In this document: one piece after another, positions 1 through 11,804 of the stretch
How positions within the stretch are numbered: the first letter of the stretch is position 1
How the letters are laid out: every line of letters starts with the position of its first letter
Assembly (NCBI GenBank): GCA_036927565.1
Contig: JAYESD010000005.1
Span: 92,234,301-92,298,300 of the forward strand
Source of the DNA: Tuctoria greenei
Lineage: Eukaryota > Streptophyta > Magnoliopsida > Poales > Poaceae
Length of the DNA: 64,000 bases
Direction of reading: 5' to 3'
Notes under the pieces: model-generated
The model's database searches: none
Seen by the model: the letters and a program-made list of their open reading frames with translations, nothing else
What the model was told of the DNA's origin: nothing
Translations under genes and position numbers: made by a program

Positions 1-478
1 AAAAAAAAAGAAATAGTTTGTGTAACATTTGTTTCAAGTTTCAGAGTTCAACTTGTTGTTTTGAACATTTTGTTAAAACACAACGTTTGTGTTGTCCGAA
101 AATTTCTAATACAGTAAATTTAACATCACGTGGAGTAAAGGCTCACGTCTCTATCACAGTTTAGACTAGGACCAGCACAGTACCATCGTAGAACGTTTAT
201 TCAACTTGTTGTGACTAATGTGGTACTAGCTTTTCCTTTGTGCAACTCATTTCTAGCAGCCACCTACAGCTCCACAAAATCATCTACAACACCACATGAT
301 TGTGCTGGCAGCCACCGTTTGTTGTTGTTCTTGCTATTTGCTGGCACCTCCTGCATCGCGTGGTAAGAACTTGTAAGAGCTTGATTTCTTGCCAGTGAGG
401 AAGTGATTGTGTCCTACCACCTCTTAGCAACTGCTAGGATTAATCTGCTTGCTGTTGTATTTCCTTTCTTTACCAACC

Positions 479-1708
479 ATGTCAGCTGATGCGAATGAGA
501 CATCTCCACAATCACCACGTATGAGGGGCATCATTCAGCATTTCGAACGGCAAGTATAGCTACACACGGATGCTCTCAACGAGGATATTCAAGTCACCAA
601 TGAATGCATTGGTCAATTAGAGTCGACGCAGATTTGCACCAACACCAAGCTGACTACATTAGAAAGCACTGCTGGGGCTATTAACACTTCTCTTGCAGCG
701 ATCATTGAGCGATTGGAGAGGATGGAACAAGTTGGACGCGAAGAGAGGCAAAGACGTGTTGATGACAGCCACGACTCCGTTGGCAGCGCTGCAAGATATG
801 ACAAGGCGGAGTATTCAGCGGATACCAAGCTTGATGATGGACCTTTCAGGTATCGACGGCAGCCACATCGCGACCATCATGGTATGGGTGGTCGAGCCCT
901 ACGACGTGAGGTATGTGACAATGATGATTCCCTACGCAGCATTAAATTCTCCATACCACCCTTTGATGGTAAATATGATCCGGATGCATATCTATCTTGG
1001 GAATTATCAGTAGATCAAAAATTTGCATGACATGATTTCCCTGATGATAAAAAGGTTAGAGCTGCCACTAGTGAATTCACTGACTTTGCTTCTGTTTGGT
1101 GGCATGAGTATCAAACTAAAAATCCAGCTACCGTACCATAAACTTGGAATGCCTTGAAACGAATCATGTGTCATCGTTTTTCTCCTTCCTATCATGCTCG
1201 TGACCTGTTGCATAAATTACAACAACTTAGGCAAGGCGACAAATCTGTTGAGGAATACTATCAAGAACTCCAAATAGGCATGATGCGATGTGGCCTAGTT
1301 GAAAATGAAGAGGCTGCAATGGGTAGGTTTATGGGTGGTTTAACAAGTGAAATTCAGGACATATTGGCTTATAAGGAATACACTAATGTCACTCGATTGT
1401 TCCATCTTGCTTGTAAGGCTGAAAGAGAAGTGCAGGGACGACGCACAAGAACTAACATTTCTGCAGGTTGAACTACCTCATGGCAGTCCCGCTAAAGCGC
1501 TGATGGTCTTAAGCATGATTCTCCGGATGATGCTTCCAATCGGTTGCCCAGGACTACCTCAAAATCAGCACCTTCGCGTGCTATCGAGACAACAAAAGGA
1601 TCCACCCATGTTGCAGCCAACACTTCTTCTTCCATCGCTTCCACCGGGAGAACAAAAGACATTCAATGCCTCTAGTGCAAGGGTTTTGGGCACCTACGAA
1701 GGGACTGC
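479..1708 (+). pseudogene. gag: gypsy gag (capsid and zinc knuckle), multiple stops
   Basis: From the ATG at 479 one reading frame can be followed to a CCHC-type zinc knuckle at 1667-1708 (C-x2-C-x4-H-x4-C spacing, with a stop codon replacing one residue between the first two cysteines). The central part contains the usual retrotransposon capsid pattern around FxG-YDPDAYLSW and a later motif with GDKSVEEYYQELQ. In-frame stops lie at 557-559, 1028-1030, 1139-1141 and 1469-1471, with more before and inside the knuckle. In life the protein would form the virus-like particle and package element RNA. Nothing suggests this copy makes it. Confidence 0.85.
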
Positions 1709-1981
1709 TCAAGCAAGCATGTGCTGATTGTATGAGAGAATGGTGAGTACTCATCCACTAGTGATTTAGATGATGAAACATATGCCATGCTTGCTGCACT
1801 CAAGATGCAGGAAAGAAGAATGATGATGAAGAGCACATTGGGGCTGATCATGCTGACCACTATGAGAGAGTCTTGTTGTGAGGCGTGTCTTGAGTGACCA
1901 AATGATCAAAGATGAATAGAACCAGCAACACAATCTATTCCAAACTAAGTGTGTAGTTTTTGAACGATTCGCATTATTATT

Positions 1982-2434
1982 GATAGAGGAAGTTGCAACA
2001 ATTTATCAAGTGTTGTCATGGTAGAGAAGCTTGGGATGACAACACTTCCACATCCACATCCCTACTACATCCAATGGTTCAACGACAGTGGTAAGCTTAA
2101 GGTAACACGTCTGGTTCGTGTAAAATTTGCAATTGGTTCCTACCATGATTACATTGATTGTGATGTGGTACCTATGCAAGCTTGCTCTATGCTATTTGGT
2201 CGACCTTGGCAATTTGATAAAGATACATTACATCATGGAAAATCAAATCAATACTCTTTCATGCATAATGAGAAGAAGCTTGTTTTGCACTCAATGTCTC
2301 CTTATGCTATTTTGAAGGATGACTTGCTAGAGCTTGCAAAGAGAAAAATAAGAAATCTACTCAAAATGAAAATTCAAATGTTGCAAAGGAATCGGTACAC
2401 CCTAAGACTAACAATTCCAAATCTTCTCATGTGA
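1982..2434 (+). pseudogene. gypsy aspartic-protease-like region
   Basis: This stretch continues the gag frame. It begins with a D-R-G-S motif where plant gypsy elements of this type usually have D-G-G-S, so one motif residue is altered. It continues through a conserved segment with VVPMQACSMLFGRPWQFD, typical of the domain between gag and reverse transcriptase. The frame ends at a stop at 2432-2434. The next coding segment (from 2523) is in another frame, so a frameshift lies between them. The family role is cleavage of the gag-pol polyprotein. Assignment rests on position and the GRPWQ-type motif. Confidence 0.7.
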
Positions 2435-2522
2435 AGAAGAATGAAATAAAATTGAAGAGTGCTTGTTTTCTTGCTTCCAAATCTGATTTGTTGAACTAAA
2501 AAATAATGTTGCAATCTGCTAT

Positions 2523-3792
2523 GTGTTTGTTTGCAAAGAAGCTTTGTTCTCACTTTACGACGAACCATGTGCTTTGTCCCCTGCTGTCACTAAGCTTTTG
2601 CAGGAATACGCTCATGTGTTTCCACAAGAGGTACCAGTCGGGCTGCCACCATTGAGAGGGATTGAACATCAGATTGACCTCATCCCTGGGGCTTCTTTGC
2701 CAAACCGAGCACCATACAGGACCAACCCAGAGGAGACTAAAGAGATTCAGCGACAAGTATAGGAATTACTCGACAAAGGTTATGTGCGTGAGTCCCTTAG
2801 TCCTTGCTCTGTTCCTGTTCTTTTGGTTTCTAAGAAAGATGGATCATGGTGCATGTGTGTAGATTGTTGAGCAATTAATAATATTACCATTAGATATCGT
2901 CATCCTATTCCTAGGTTAGATGATATGCTTGATGAACTTAGTGGCCTGATGATTTTCTCTAAAATTGACTTGCGTAGTGGATACCATCAAATTTGCATGA
3001 AGCTAGGTGATAGATGGAAAACAGTGTTTAAAACCAGGTTTGGTTTGTATGAGTGGTTAGTCATGCCTTTTGGTCTCACGAATGAACCTAGCACTTGTAT
3101 GACATTAATGAATGAGGTTTTACGTACTTTTATTGGAAGATTTGTGGTAGTATATTTTGATGACATCTTGATCTATAACACATCTCTAGAAGAGCATCTT
3201 GATCATCTCCGTGCTATTTTCAATACTTTACGTGATGCACGCTTATTTGGTAACATTGACAAGTGTATCTTTTGCACGGATAGAGTCTCTTTTCTTGGCT
3301 ATGTTGTGACACCACAGGGAACTGAAGTCGATCAATCCAAGATGGAGGCGATACACAGCTGGCCGACTCCTACCACGGTCACACAAGTACAAAGCTTTCT
3401 CAGACTTGCTGGATTCTATCGTCATTTTGTGAAAGACTTCAGCACCATAGCAGGCCCACTGCATGATCTTACAAAGAAGGGTGCTCCATTCACATGGGAC
3501 AAGGCGCAAGAGGCTGCATTTGCAACTTTGAAGAATAGGTTAACTCATACACTCCTTCTTCAATTACCAGATTTTAGTAAGACTTTTGAATTGGAATGTG
3601 ATGCTAGTGGTATTGGATTGGGAGGTGTCTTGTTGCAAGAGGGGAAACCTATTGCTTATTTTAGAGAGAAACTGAATGGGCCTAGTCTGAACTATTCCAC
3701 TTACGATAAAGAATTATATGCACTAGTATGAACTTTGGAAACATGGCAACATTATTAGTGTCCTAAAGAATTTGTTATACATTCTGATCATG
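2523..3792 (+). pseudogene. pol: gypsy reverse transcriptase and RNase H
   Basis: The reverse transcriptase fingers and palm are recognisable from LPNRAPYRTNPEE through FSKIDLRSGYHQI, the MPFGLTN block and the catalytic YFDDIL (F/Y-x-D-D) motif near 3160. RNase H begins near 3580 with LECDASGIGLGG and continues past the YDKELYALV motif. In-frame stops occur at 2760-2762, 2868-2870, 3729-3731 and 3756-3758. Each can be explained by a single C-to-T or G-to-A change from the residue expected there. The enzyme normally copies element RNA to DNA and degrades the template. This copy is inactive. Confidence 0.92.
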
Positions 3793-5483
3793 AATCTTTG
3801 AAGCACATTAAGAGCCAAACTAATCTGAACCATATGCATGTCAAGTGGGTAGAATTCATTGAGTCCTTTCCTTATGTCATCAAACACAAGAAAGGAAAAG
3901 ATAATGTCATTGTGTATGCCTTATCTCACCATTATAATATGTTGTCCCAACTTGATTTTAAGATTTTTGGCTTAGAATCAATTAAAGAACAATATGCTTT
4001 TGATGCTGATTTCAAAGATGTGCTGCTGCAATGTAAAGAAGGAAAAACAGGGAACAAGTTTGTTCTCACTAATGGTTTTGTGTTTCGAGGTAATAAATTG
4101 TGCATTCCAGCTGGTTCTGTGCGTATCTTACTATTGCAGGAAGCACATGGTAGAGGGTTGATGGGACACTTTGGTGTCAAGAAGACGGAAGACATCCTAG
4201 CAAGCCATTTCTTTTGGCCAAAGATGAGAAGGGATGTGGAGCGGTTTGTTGCTCATTGCAGAACCTGTCAAAAAGCTAAGTCCCGTCTTAATCCACGTAG
4301 TTTATACATGCCTCTCCCTGTTCCTAGTGCTCCATGGGAGGATGTTTCTATGGATTTTGTTTTAGGATTGCCTAGAACAAAGAAGAGGAGGGATAACATT
4401 TTTGTTGTTGTGGACAGATTTTCTAAAATGGCACACTTCATACCATGCCACAAAACTGATGATGCTACCCATATTGTTGATTTGTTCTTTCGAGAAGTTG
4501 TTCGTTTGCATGGGGTTCCAAACACTATTGTTTCAGATAGAGATGTAAAATTCCTTAGTCATTTTTGAAAAACCTTATGGGCTAAGTTGGGGACAAAATT
4601 GCTCTTTTCTACCACTTGTCACCCTCAAACTGATGGACAGACCGAAGTAGTGAACCGTAGTTTATCTACCATGCTTAGGGCTGTTCTGAAACATAACATC
4701 AAATTATGGGAAAAATGTTTGCCTCATATTGAATTTGCTTACAATCGTTCGCTGCATTCTACTACTAAATGCCCTTTTCAGATTGTATATGGTTTTATCC
4801 CTTGTGCTCCCATTGATTTTTTGGCTCTGCCACCTTCAGAGAAATTGAATTTTGATGCTTCTCGCCGTGCTGAATTAATTCTTAAAATGCATAAGTAAAC
4901 TAAAGCAAATATTGAGAGCATGAATGCTAAGTATCAACAAGCCAATAGCAAGGGTAGAAAGCATGTTACTTTTGAACCTGGTGATTTGGTCTGGGTGCAT
5001 TTGAGAAATGATAGATTTCCTGATTTGAGAAAATCTAAATTGCTACATAGAGCTGCTGGACCCGTCAAAGTGCCTCGAAAAATTAATGATAATGCATATG
5101 AAATTGAGTTGCCTGCACATTTTGGGGTTACTTCCTCTTTTAATATTGCAGATTTGAATCCATATGTGGGCGAGGAAGACACATTTGAGTCGAGGACGAC
5201 ACAATTGCAAGAAGGGGAGGATGATGAGGACATCGCTACCGTTGATACAACCACAACAGCAGCCCATTCACCACTTGCAACTAATCAAGGTCCAATGACA
5301 TGTGCTCGTGCACGTCAACTTAATTATCAGGTGAACTCATTCCTGGCTGTTCAAAGTAATTATCCTTCAAATGGGGAACTATTAAAGCCTTGTGATGACC
5401 TTGTTATTATTAGGTGCTTGGAAATTGATCCAACTAGGAGGAATGGAGGGATTAATGCTGCTCCACCCGAGGGGTCCTCGTAA
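3793..5483 (+). pseudogene. gypsy integrase and C-terminal tail
   Basis: The frame continues without shift from the reverse transcriptase. A zinc-binding HHCC region (HFFWPKMRRDVERF followed by C-x2-C) lies near 4205-4270. The integrase core shows its first acidic residue in SMDFVLGLP (about 4350), the second in VSDRDVKF (about 4535) and the glutamate in TDGQTEVVNRSL (about 4640). The tail after 4920 has the GDLVWVHLR motif of gypsy integrase C-termini. I do not see a clear chromodomain. Stops at 4566-4568 and 4896-4898 break the frame. The final ORF runs past the likely LTR start to 5483. Confidence 0.9.
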
Positions 5484-6141
5484 CTGCAGCAAGTATCAAC
5501 TTAAAAGGGGCATAACTTTCAACTCCCAAGGTTGTTTAATGCAAATTAGTACTTGCTGAAAAGGTCTCTTCGTCTACTTTCCATTGGATAAAGAATCAAA
5601 GGCAGATGACGCTTGAGCTGCTCAAGAAAGGCCGAACAAGAATCGTGACTCCATCCTAAGTTCTAGTCTTCCTCCTCTATATAAACAACTAACAGCCATA
5701 GGAAGAACTTAGGTTTTGTTTTCGGTAAGTTTAGCCATTGCTACTTCCTTGTAACGCAAGTGTCGACGAGACATTCCGATTACTTGAATCAGAACCCCAA
5801 CTTATCACACCCATGAGTGTTGGCTTGCTATCTTGTTCTTGCTTGTTCTTCGATTGCTTGCAGGTTCAAGGTTGTTCTTGGCACGGCAAGAACAGCAACA
5901 ATAGGAGCCGGTGTAACTATCGCTAATGTGCTGCACCCTTTTGGTTGTTGTAGTTGGGTAGCACAACGTCGACCTCCATCCCAAATCATAGTCACCAAGA
6001 GACAGTGTAACTATCGCTCAAGGTGCCACACCATTCTAGTTGTCATAGTCGGGCAGCCAACGTCGGCCTCCACCAAATTCATTCACCACCAATATCTCTC
6101 ATCGAAAGATAGGGCATCCTCCATACCCGTTGGGTTTATCA
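5453..6141 (+). repeat. gypsy 3' LTR
   Basis: The segment follows a purine tract (AGGAGGAATGGAGGG, 5436-5450). The start is placed at 5453, where TAATGC would be a decayed TGATGC. The end TATCA at 6141 is fixed by resumption of the interrupted tnp2 frame. A TATA-like CTATATAAAC lies at about 5676. The exact left edge is an inference because the partner LTR is not visible. Confidence 0.65.
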
Positions 6142-6247
6142 TTTTGTGCTCAATCCACATAGCATTGCATATGCTGGAAAATCATTTATCGTCCACAATA
6201 TAGAAGCTCGCATGGGAAAAGTCTCTTTCTTTGAACTGTCGTATGTT
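6142..6247 (-). pseudogene. CACTA tnp2 transposase, distal fragment
   Basis: On the minus strand this encodes a short piece of TNP2 (Transposase_21 type) with the block ILWTINDFPAYAMLCGLST. It is the direct continuation of the fragment at 11805-12956. Removing the LTR element at 6248-11804 and one copy of the 5-bp repeat ATGTT (6243-6247 and 11805-11809) joins the two halves in frame. The left side is cut by the gypsy LTR at 6141. The fragment is too short to function. Confidence 0.85.
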
Positions 6248-7764
6248 TGTTGACGGCTACTAACGTCACATATCATCTCTTGAAGGAGATGAGGTCCGCA
6301 AGCGCACGGAAACTATCATGTAGCATTTCATCCAAGAGTATCCTAAGGGTACCGTATTTATCCCAGAGGAAGGCAATAGAGTAAAGTAAACACTACTCCT
6401 ATGATCAAGCTATGAGATACTAATCAATTATCAAGACATGGGTAAGTGGATAATATATGGGTAGTGTGACACACACCTAAGCAATCTATTCTAAAGGGTA
6501 GATGAGTGCTAATGGAGGTTAGACTAAGGATTGGGAAGTTGCTCCTACAATGCTTCTAATATACATATACATAGCCTAGGTTAGATACTAATGAGCATGT
6601 CAATGGTGAATACTTATGCTAAGTTGTTCAACACATCGGGCATAGGTTTACCCCTAGCAACACTAGGTGACTCCCGCCAAGAGCATGTGGCATAGCCGAA
6701 CGTGGAGGATTACAAAGGACAGACATGACTGTCACCACCTACTGCCTACCTCTTCAATCCGTTGGTCTAGGAGACATTCAATGCTACTTTCTATCCTAGC
6801 ACCATGCTAGCATATTGAGTAATTACTTTAAGAGCCCGGGCACAAGCCATCCTAAGGCAATGAACTAAATCATCATTGAACCAATGTTGATACATAGCAC
6901 AAGTGATTCATATTAACATGATCATATCATAACTAATTAGACTATAGTATGGGATTGTAGTGTTTATGATGATAGATTAAGAGTGATATGGCATAATCAT
7001 AAAGACTACTCCTACCACATACATGGAATCCACAATCAAACAAGAAACGTTTCATCCAAGTATATGAATAAAAGAAGACTAAAGATAATATCTTTATTAT
7101 GTATAAAGTCACAAATGTAAGAAAATATACATGAGCCATACCTTTCCCAACTTGGACTTGGGACTAGAGGCTCTCCTCTCTATAGCCTAACTCCACCAAG
7201 GACTAAGAGAACTAATGTATACAATAGAATGATACTCAAGTGGTGTGTGTTGAAGTGAGGGGTGAGAGGTCCTATTTATAGCATGGAGAAGGGTCGGTTC
7301 CCGCAACCAAAAGCGCACGAATCAGGCACCCATGACCTCTTTAAGCCAGGAGGAGCCAACACGTGTTTGACCACGTTTGGCACCAGGACCGAGTCAGCCA
7401 ACTAGGAAGGTCAGCCGACCTGGTCCTGGCTCCAGACGGCCGGTTCTTCCTCTAGGTGACTGACAGGTGGCTCCCATTCCATGATATGGTTTCTACACCG
7501 TTGGATGGCATTAGATACTCTGTTTGTGGGCCATTTGATCCATACGGTGCCATGTGTCGACACTTGATTGGATGGGATGATATTTTATAGGATCTATCCT
7601 CTTGTTTCACTTTCAATTTTGTGTAAAATGCCTGCATGCACCAGTTTTTCCAAGTACAAGTGAAAATAGGTTAAATATAAAGGTGATGTGTGCAAGAAAT
7701 GATATTTCTTTCACATAATTGAGTTATATGGACGGGTGAAATTGGTACATAACAGCCGTCAATA
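6248..7764 (-). repeat. Left LTR (3' LTR) of Athila-like element
   Basis: It starts TGTTGACGGC on the plus strand and aligns along its length with 10239-11804, including the conserved block GGTCCGCAAGCGCACG near its start. Its inner end has CAATA where the other copy has CAACA, a terminal point change. Confidence 0.9.
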
Positions 7765-9329
7765 AACTCCCCCAAGCTTATCCTTTGCTCGTCCCGAGCA
7801 AAGTCAAGATTTTAGGTTGATGATCAGGAGTTGCTACAATGTTCTATTTTTCAAAAGTAACATGTGCACAACAAAATATTCTACCTAGTATTACAAAAAT
7901 TGGCATGGTACTTCACCCATCTTAAGTTATTATGGGGCTTATACCATCTCCTATTCATGGGTGCTTGAAAGATAGAACAGCAAATGGGGCACACATACCC
8001 TAGAAATCAAGTTCTACTCAAATTTTGGAGAGTTCAATTTAGATTATAAGTACCTCAATTTGATTCTCTTAGTCTCTCCTTTATGTGTATTGGAAATATG
8101 TCCTCACCAAGGCATTTTGCCTAAATTCATCCTACCACTAAATAAGGCTTGTATGTGGAGCTTGGTAGGGAATATAGTGGGCATATTTACAACACATAAT
8201 ATTGCTAAGTAAAAAAAGCAAGACTTGTCAATTCAAAACTATTTGATTCAGGACTTGTGCATGTGTGATGGAATGAAGGTGGATGTGGATATTTGAGATG
8301 ACTCCTATGTATGTAGACTCTCTTATTTTGCAGGGATGAAACATGGCTACTTTTCCTTTTTCTTTTTTATTTTTTTTCTCATGCCTATGATGTAAGCATG
8401 CATTTTTTTCTTGTAGCCATGTCTTCTACTCCCTTTTTATGCAATAAATTTGGAGAGAGTACTAAGCATGAATTGTATGGAGTTTCTCTTTTATTGTGGA
8501 ATGGTGGTATGATGGGAATTTTGCTTACTTCTAGTGTAGAACTATAGCATGTGCAAGTGAAGTCTTGAATTCAAAAATTAATGAATGAAATCTCACATGG
8601 GTTTGTACTAGTTTGACAAAGCTCAATGTGAAGACAAATAGCATATGCATAAGGTCTATCAATGTTATGTATCATATGGTTTTGGTAGGTATTTCCAATC
8701 AAATGAGAGTAACTTAAATCTTTTTAGAATTTCTCCGAAAAATATAAGTTTCACTTTCAAACTAGGAATCGCAGCCCTATCACTATATCATATCTCACAA
8801 CAACTTAGAATTGGATTAAGCTTTGCTACCCACAACTTCTAAGTCAAGGCAAAAGTAATTCTAGCCAATGAAAGCAATATTTTGGAGAGTAGTAAGTTGT
8901 AAACTAGGGACTTAGAAAAATTAAAACTGAGCAATTATTCATCATTTCATTTATGTGAATCCCAAACCATTGTTACTGCACATATTTTATTTTATTTTGA
9001 AAGCAAATCTACGCTACTTTTTTTAAAGTTTTTTTATATGCAAGGTGGATGATGGGTGAATGGAAAATATGCAGGGGGTGTGATACAGGTTACCTCAAGT
9101 GGGGGTCCTCCCCCAAGCTTGTTCTTGTTTAAGGTCCGTGCTAGGGGATGAAACCCTAACGACGGATGTAGGCCATGAGGTTGGCCTAACCTTGTTGCAG
9201 CATGGCTTTGACATTGGAGGAGTTGAGTGTCTGTTGGGTTTCCTTCCATGGGTTCCATTCGTGTGGTCGAGGAGAGTGTTGTAGATGTCGCTCATCCACA
9301 CCTCAAGGTTTTCATAGGTTGGAAGTACC

Positions 9330-9790
9330 TTGTTATTCCTTGGCTAAGGTAATGGTAACCCTTGGCTACAAAGGAATGACTTGCACTCAACATGCGTTGA
9401 GTGTGTTTCATCATTCTTTGGCAAAGGTGTATCATACCTTCTTGCCTTATAGGAATAAGTTGTACCTCTCATGCATTGAGTGTGATCTGTCATTCCTTGG
9501 CTAAGGTAATGATACCCTTTAGCCACAAGGAGTGACACGTACCCAACATGTGTTGAGTATGATCCATTATTCCTTGGCTAAGGTACAACATACCTATAAC
9601 CATAACGGGATGACGTGCACTCAACATGGGTTGAGTGTGATCAGTTGTTCCTTGGCTAAGGTATAAAATACCTTCTAGCCACATAGGAACAACTTGCACC
9701 CAATATACATTTGATGTGATCTTGTCATTCCTTGGTTAAGGTACATCATACCTTTTAGCCACAAAGCAATAACTTACACCCAATGATGGT
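9330..9790. repeat. Tandem array of ~78-bp units with paired hairpins
   Basis: About six diverged units recur every 76-80 bp in the internal region of the non-autonomous element. Each holds a CCTTGGCTAAGGTA-type box and a TTGAGTGTGAT-type box. Both boxes are half of small inverted repeats, for example GGCTAAGGTAT with ATACCTT, and CACTCAAC with GTTGAGTG. No open frame is preserved across units. Confidence 0.8.
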
Positions 9791-10210
9791 GGAAATTCCC
9801 TTGAGCTTGAATGAGTGCTTAGGATAGTTGAGAGCATCATGCTCGCACAGTCGTTGCAGCCCATTGGTTGCTCACGGAGGGTTTCCATGTCAAATATTCG
9901 GCCTCTAGTTATGGTTGACCTTTGGACTTAATTTCTGATAGGTAGCAACCATCCTAATTTACTCCTTGGCCAAGAGATATTGAAATGGAATCCTCTTAAG
10001 GTTTCCAACAATCGAATCTTCGAATGCCTACATAGTTAGTTTACTCCTGGAAACTTCCTCTCTATGATAGAGAGGGATGGTTAGCTCCCGATACTTACAC
10101 AAATGAATATTCGGATTAGGTAACCAAATCTTCACCACAAAAGGAGAAAACAAACAAGGGTAATCCTGTCTAATGACTATTAGTACATATAGATTAATCA
10201 CTTTGTTTGC

Positions 10211-10230
10211 TTTCTCCGGCTGTGGCGCCA
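10211..10230 (-). other. Primer binding site, tRNA-Asp type
   Basis: Read on the minus strand it begins TGGCGCC and continues with a GCCGG core, matching with some mismatches the 3' end of plant tRNA-Asp, the usual primer of Athila/Tat elements. It lies 8-9 bases from the inner LTR edge. Confidence 0.7.
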
Positions 10231-10238
10231 GAAATGTT

Positions 10239-11804
10239 TATTGACGGCTACTAATGTCATAGATCATCTCTCGAAGGAGGTCAGGTCCGCAAGCGCACGA
10301 AAACTATCGTGTAGCATTTCACCCAATAGTATTCCAAAGGGCATCATATTTATCCCAAAGGAAGGCAATGGAGTAAAGTAAACACTACTCTTATGATCAA
10401 GCTATGGTATACTAATCAATTATCAAGACAGGGGTAAGCGGATAATATATAGGTAGTATGACACACACCTAAGCAATCTATTCTAAAGGGTAGATGAGTC
10501 CTAATGGAGGTTAGACTAAGGATTGGTGAGTTGCTCCTACAATGCTTCTTATATATATATATATATGTATGTATGTATGTATATATATATATATATATAC
10601 ATAGCCTAGGTTAGGTACTAATGAGCATGTCAATGGTGAATACTTATGCTAAGTTGTTCAACACATCGGGCACGAGTTTACCCCTAGCAACACTATGCAA
10701 CCTCCGCCAAGAGCCTGTGGCATAGTCGAACGTAGAGGATTACAAAGGACAGATAGGGCTGTCACCACCTACTGCCTACCTCTTCAAGTTGTAGGTCGAT
10801 GAGACATTCAACGCTACTTTCTATCCTAGCACCATGCTAGCATATTAAGTAATTACCTTAAGAGTCCGGGCACAAGCCATCCTAAGGCAATGAACTAAAT
10901 CATCGATGAACCAATGTTGATGCATAGCACCAGTGATTCATATTAACATGATCATATCATAACTAATTAGACTATAGTGGGGGTTTGTAGTGTTTATGAT
11001 GATAGATTTAGAGTGATATGGCATAATCATAATGACTATTCCTACCACATACATGGGATCCACAATCAAACAAGAAATGATTCATCCAAGTAAATGAATA
11101 AAAGAAGACTAAAGATAATATCTTTATTATGCATAAAGTCACAAATATAAGAAAAGATACATGAGTCATACCTTTCCCAACTTGGACATGAGACTAGAGG
11201 CTCTCCTCTCTATAGCCTAACTCCACTAAGGACTAAGAGAACTAGTGTATACAATAGAGTGATGCTCAAGTGGTGTGTGTTGAAATGAGGGGTGAGGGGT
11301 CCCATTTATAGCTTGGAGAAGGGTCAGTTCCCACCACCAAAGGCGCGTGAATCAGTCACCCTTGACCTCTTCAAGCCGGGAGGAGCCAACACGTGGCGTT
11401 TGACCGCATTTGGCTCCAGGACCTCGTCAGCCGACTGGGGGGGGGGGGTGTCAGCCGATCTGGTCCTGGCTCCAAACGGCCAATTCTTCCTCCAAGTGAC
11501 TGATAGGTGGGTCCCATTCTATGATATGGGTGCTACACCGTTGAATGGCCTTGGATACTTCTGTTTGTGGGCCATTTGATCCATGTGGTGCCACGTGTTG
11601 ACGCTTGATTGATTGGGATAATATTTTATAGGATCCATCCCCTTGTTTCACTTCAATTTTGTGTAAAATGCGTGTATGCACCAATTTCTCCAAGTTTAAG
11701 TGGAAATAGGTTAAATAGAAAGGTGATGTGTGCAAGAAATGATATTTCCTTCACATAATTGAGTTATATTGATAGGTGAAATTGGTATATAACATCCCTC
11801 AACA
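10239..11804 (-). repeat. Right LTR (5' LTR) of Athila-like element
   Basis: It is the partner of 6248-7764. It is about 50 bp longer, largely because of a TA/TATG microsatellite at about 10548-10600 that the other LTR lacks. The outer end is CCCTCAACA, followed by the TSD ATGTT at 11805-11809. Confidence 0.9.

Larger units (their letters stand above)
1..6141 (+). mobile_element. Ty3/gypsy LTR retrotransposon, 3' part, decayed
   Basis: The order gag, protease-like, reverse transcriptase, RNase H, integrase, C-terminal tail, purine-rich tract and LTR is all on the plus strand, which is the Ty3/gypsy order. The 5' LTR is not recognisable and presumably lies left of the window; bases 1-478 would be LTR end or leader, and I find no clear primer binding site there. 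The right boundary is set by the CACTA tnp2 reading frame, which resumes at 6142 on the other strand. The base after the LTR begins TTTTG, a possible 5-bp TSD whose partner is outside the window. Many in-frame stops show that the copy is dead. Confidence 0.9.
6248..11804 (-). mobile_element. Athila-like non-autonomous LTR element inserted in tnp2
   Basis: Two closely similar ~1.5-kb LTRs (6248-7764 and 10239-11804) flank a 2.47-kb internal region with no coding capacity. The element lies on the minus strand. A tRNA-Asp-type primer binding site (TGGCGCCACAGCCGGAGAA on the minus strand) is at about 10211-10230, beside the inner edge of the right LTR. A polypurine tract (CTTGGGGGAG on the minus strand) is beside the left LTR at about 7767-7777. 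The flanking TSD is ATGTT. Long LTRs plus a tRNA-Asp primer suit the Athila/Tat branch of Ty3/gypsy. With no gag or pol, it must have been mobilised by a relative. Confidence 0.9.

Noticed and set aside
9202..9504. 100-residue plus-strand ORF
   Set aside because: It lies in the tandem array of a coding-free LTR element and is not preserved between units.
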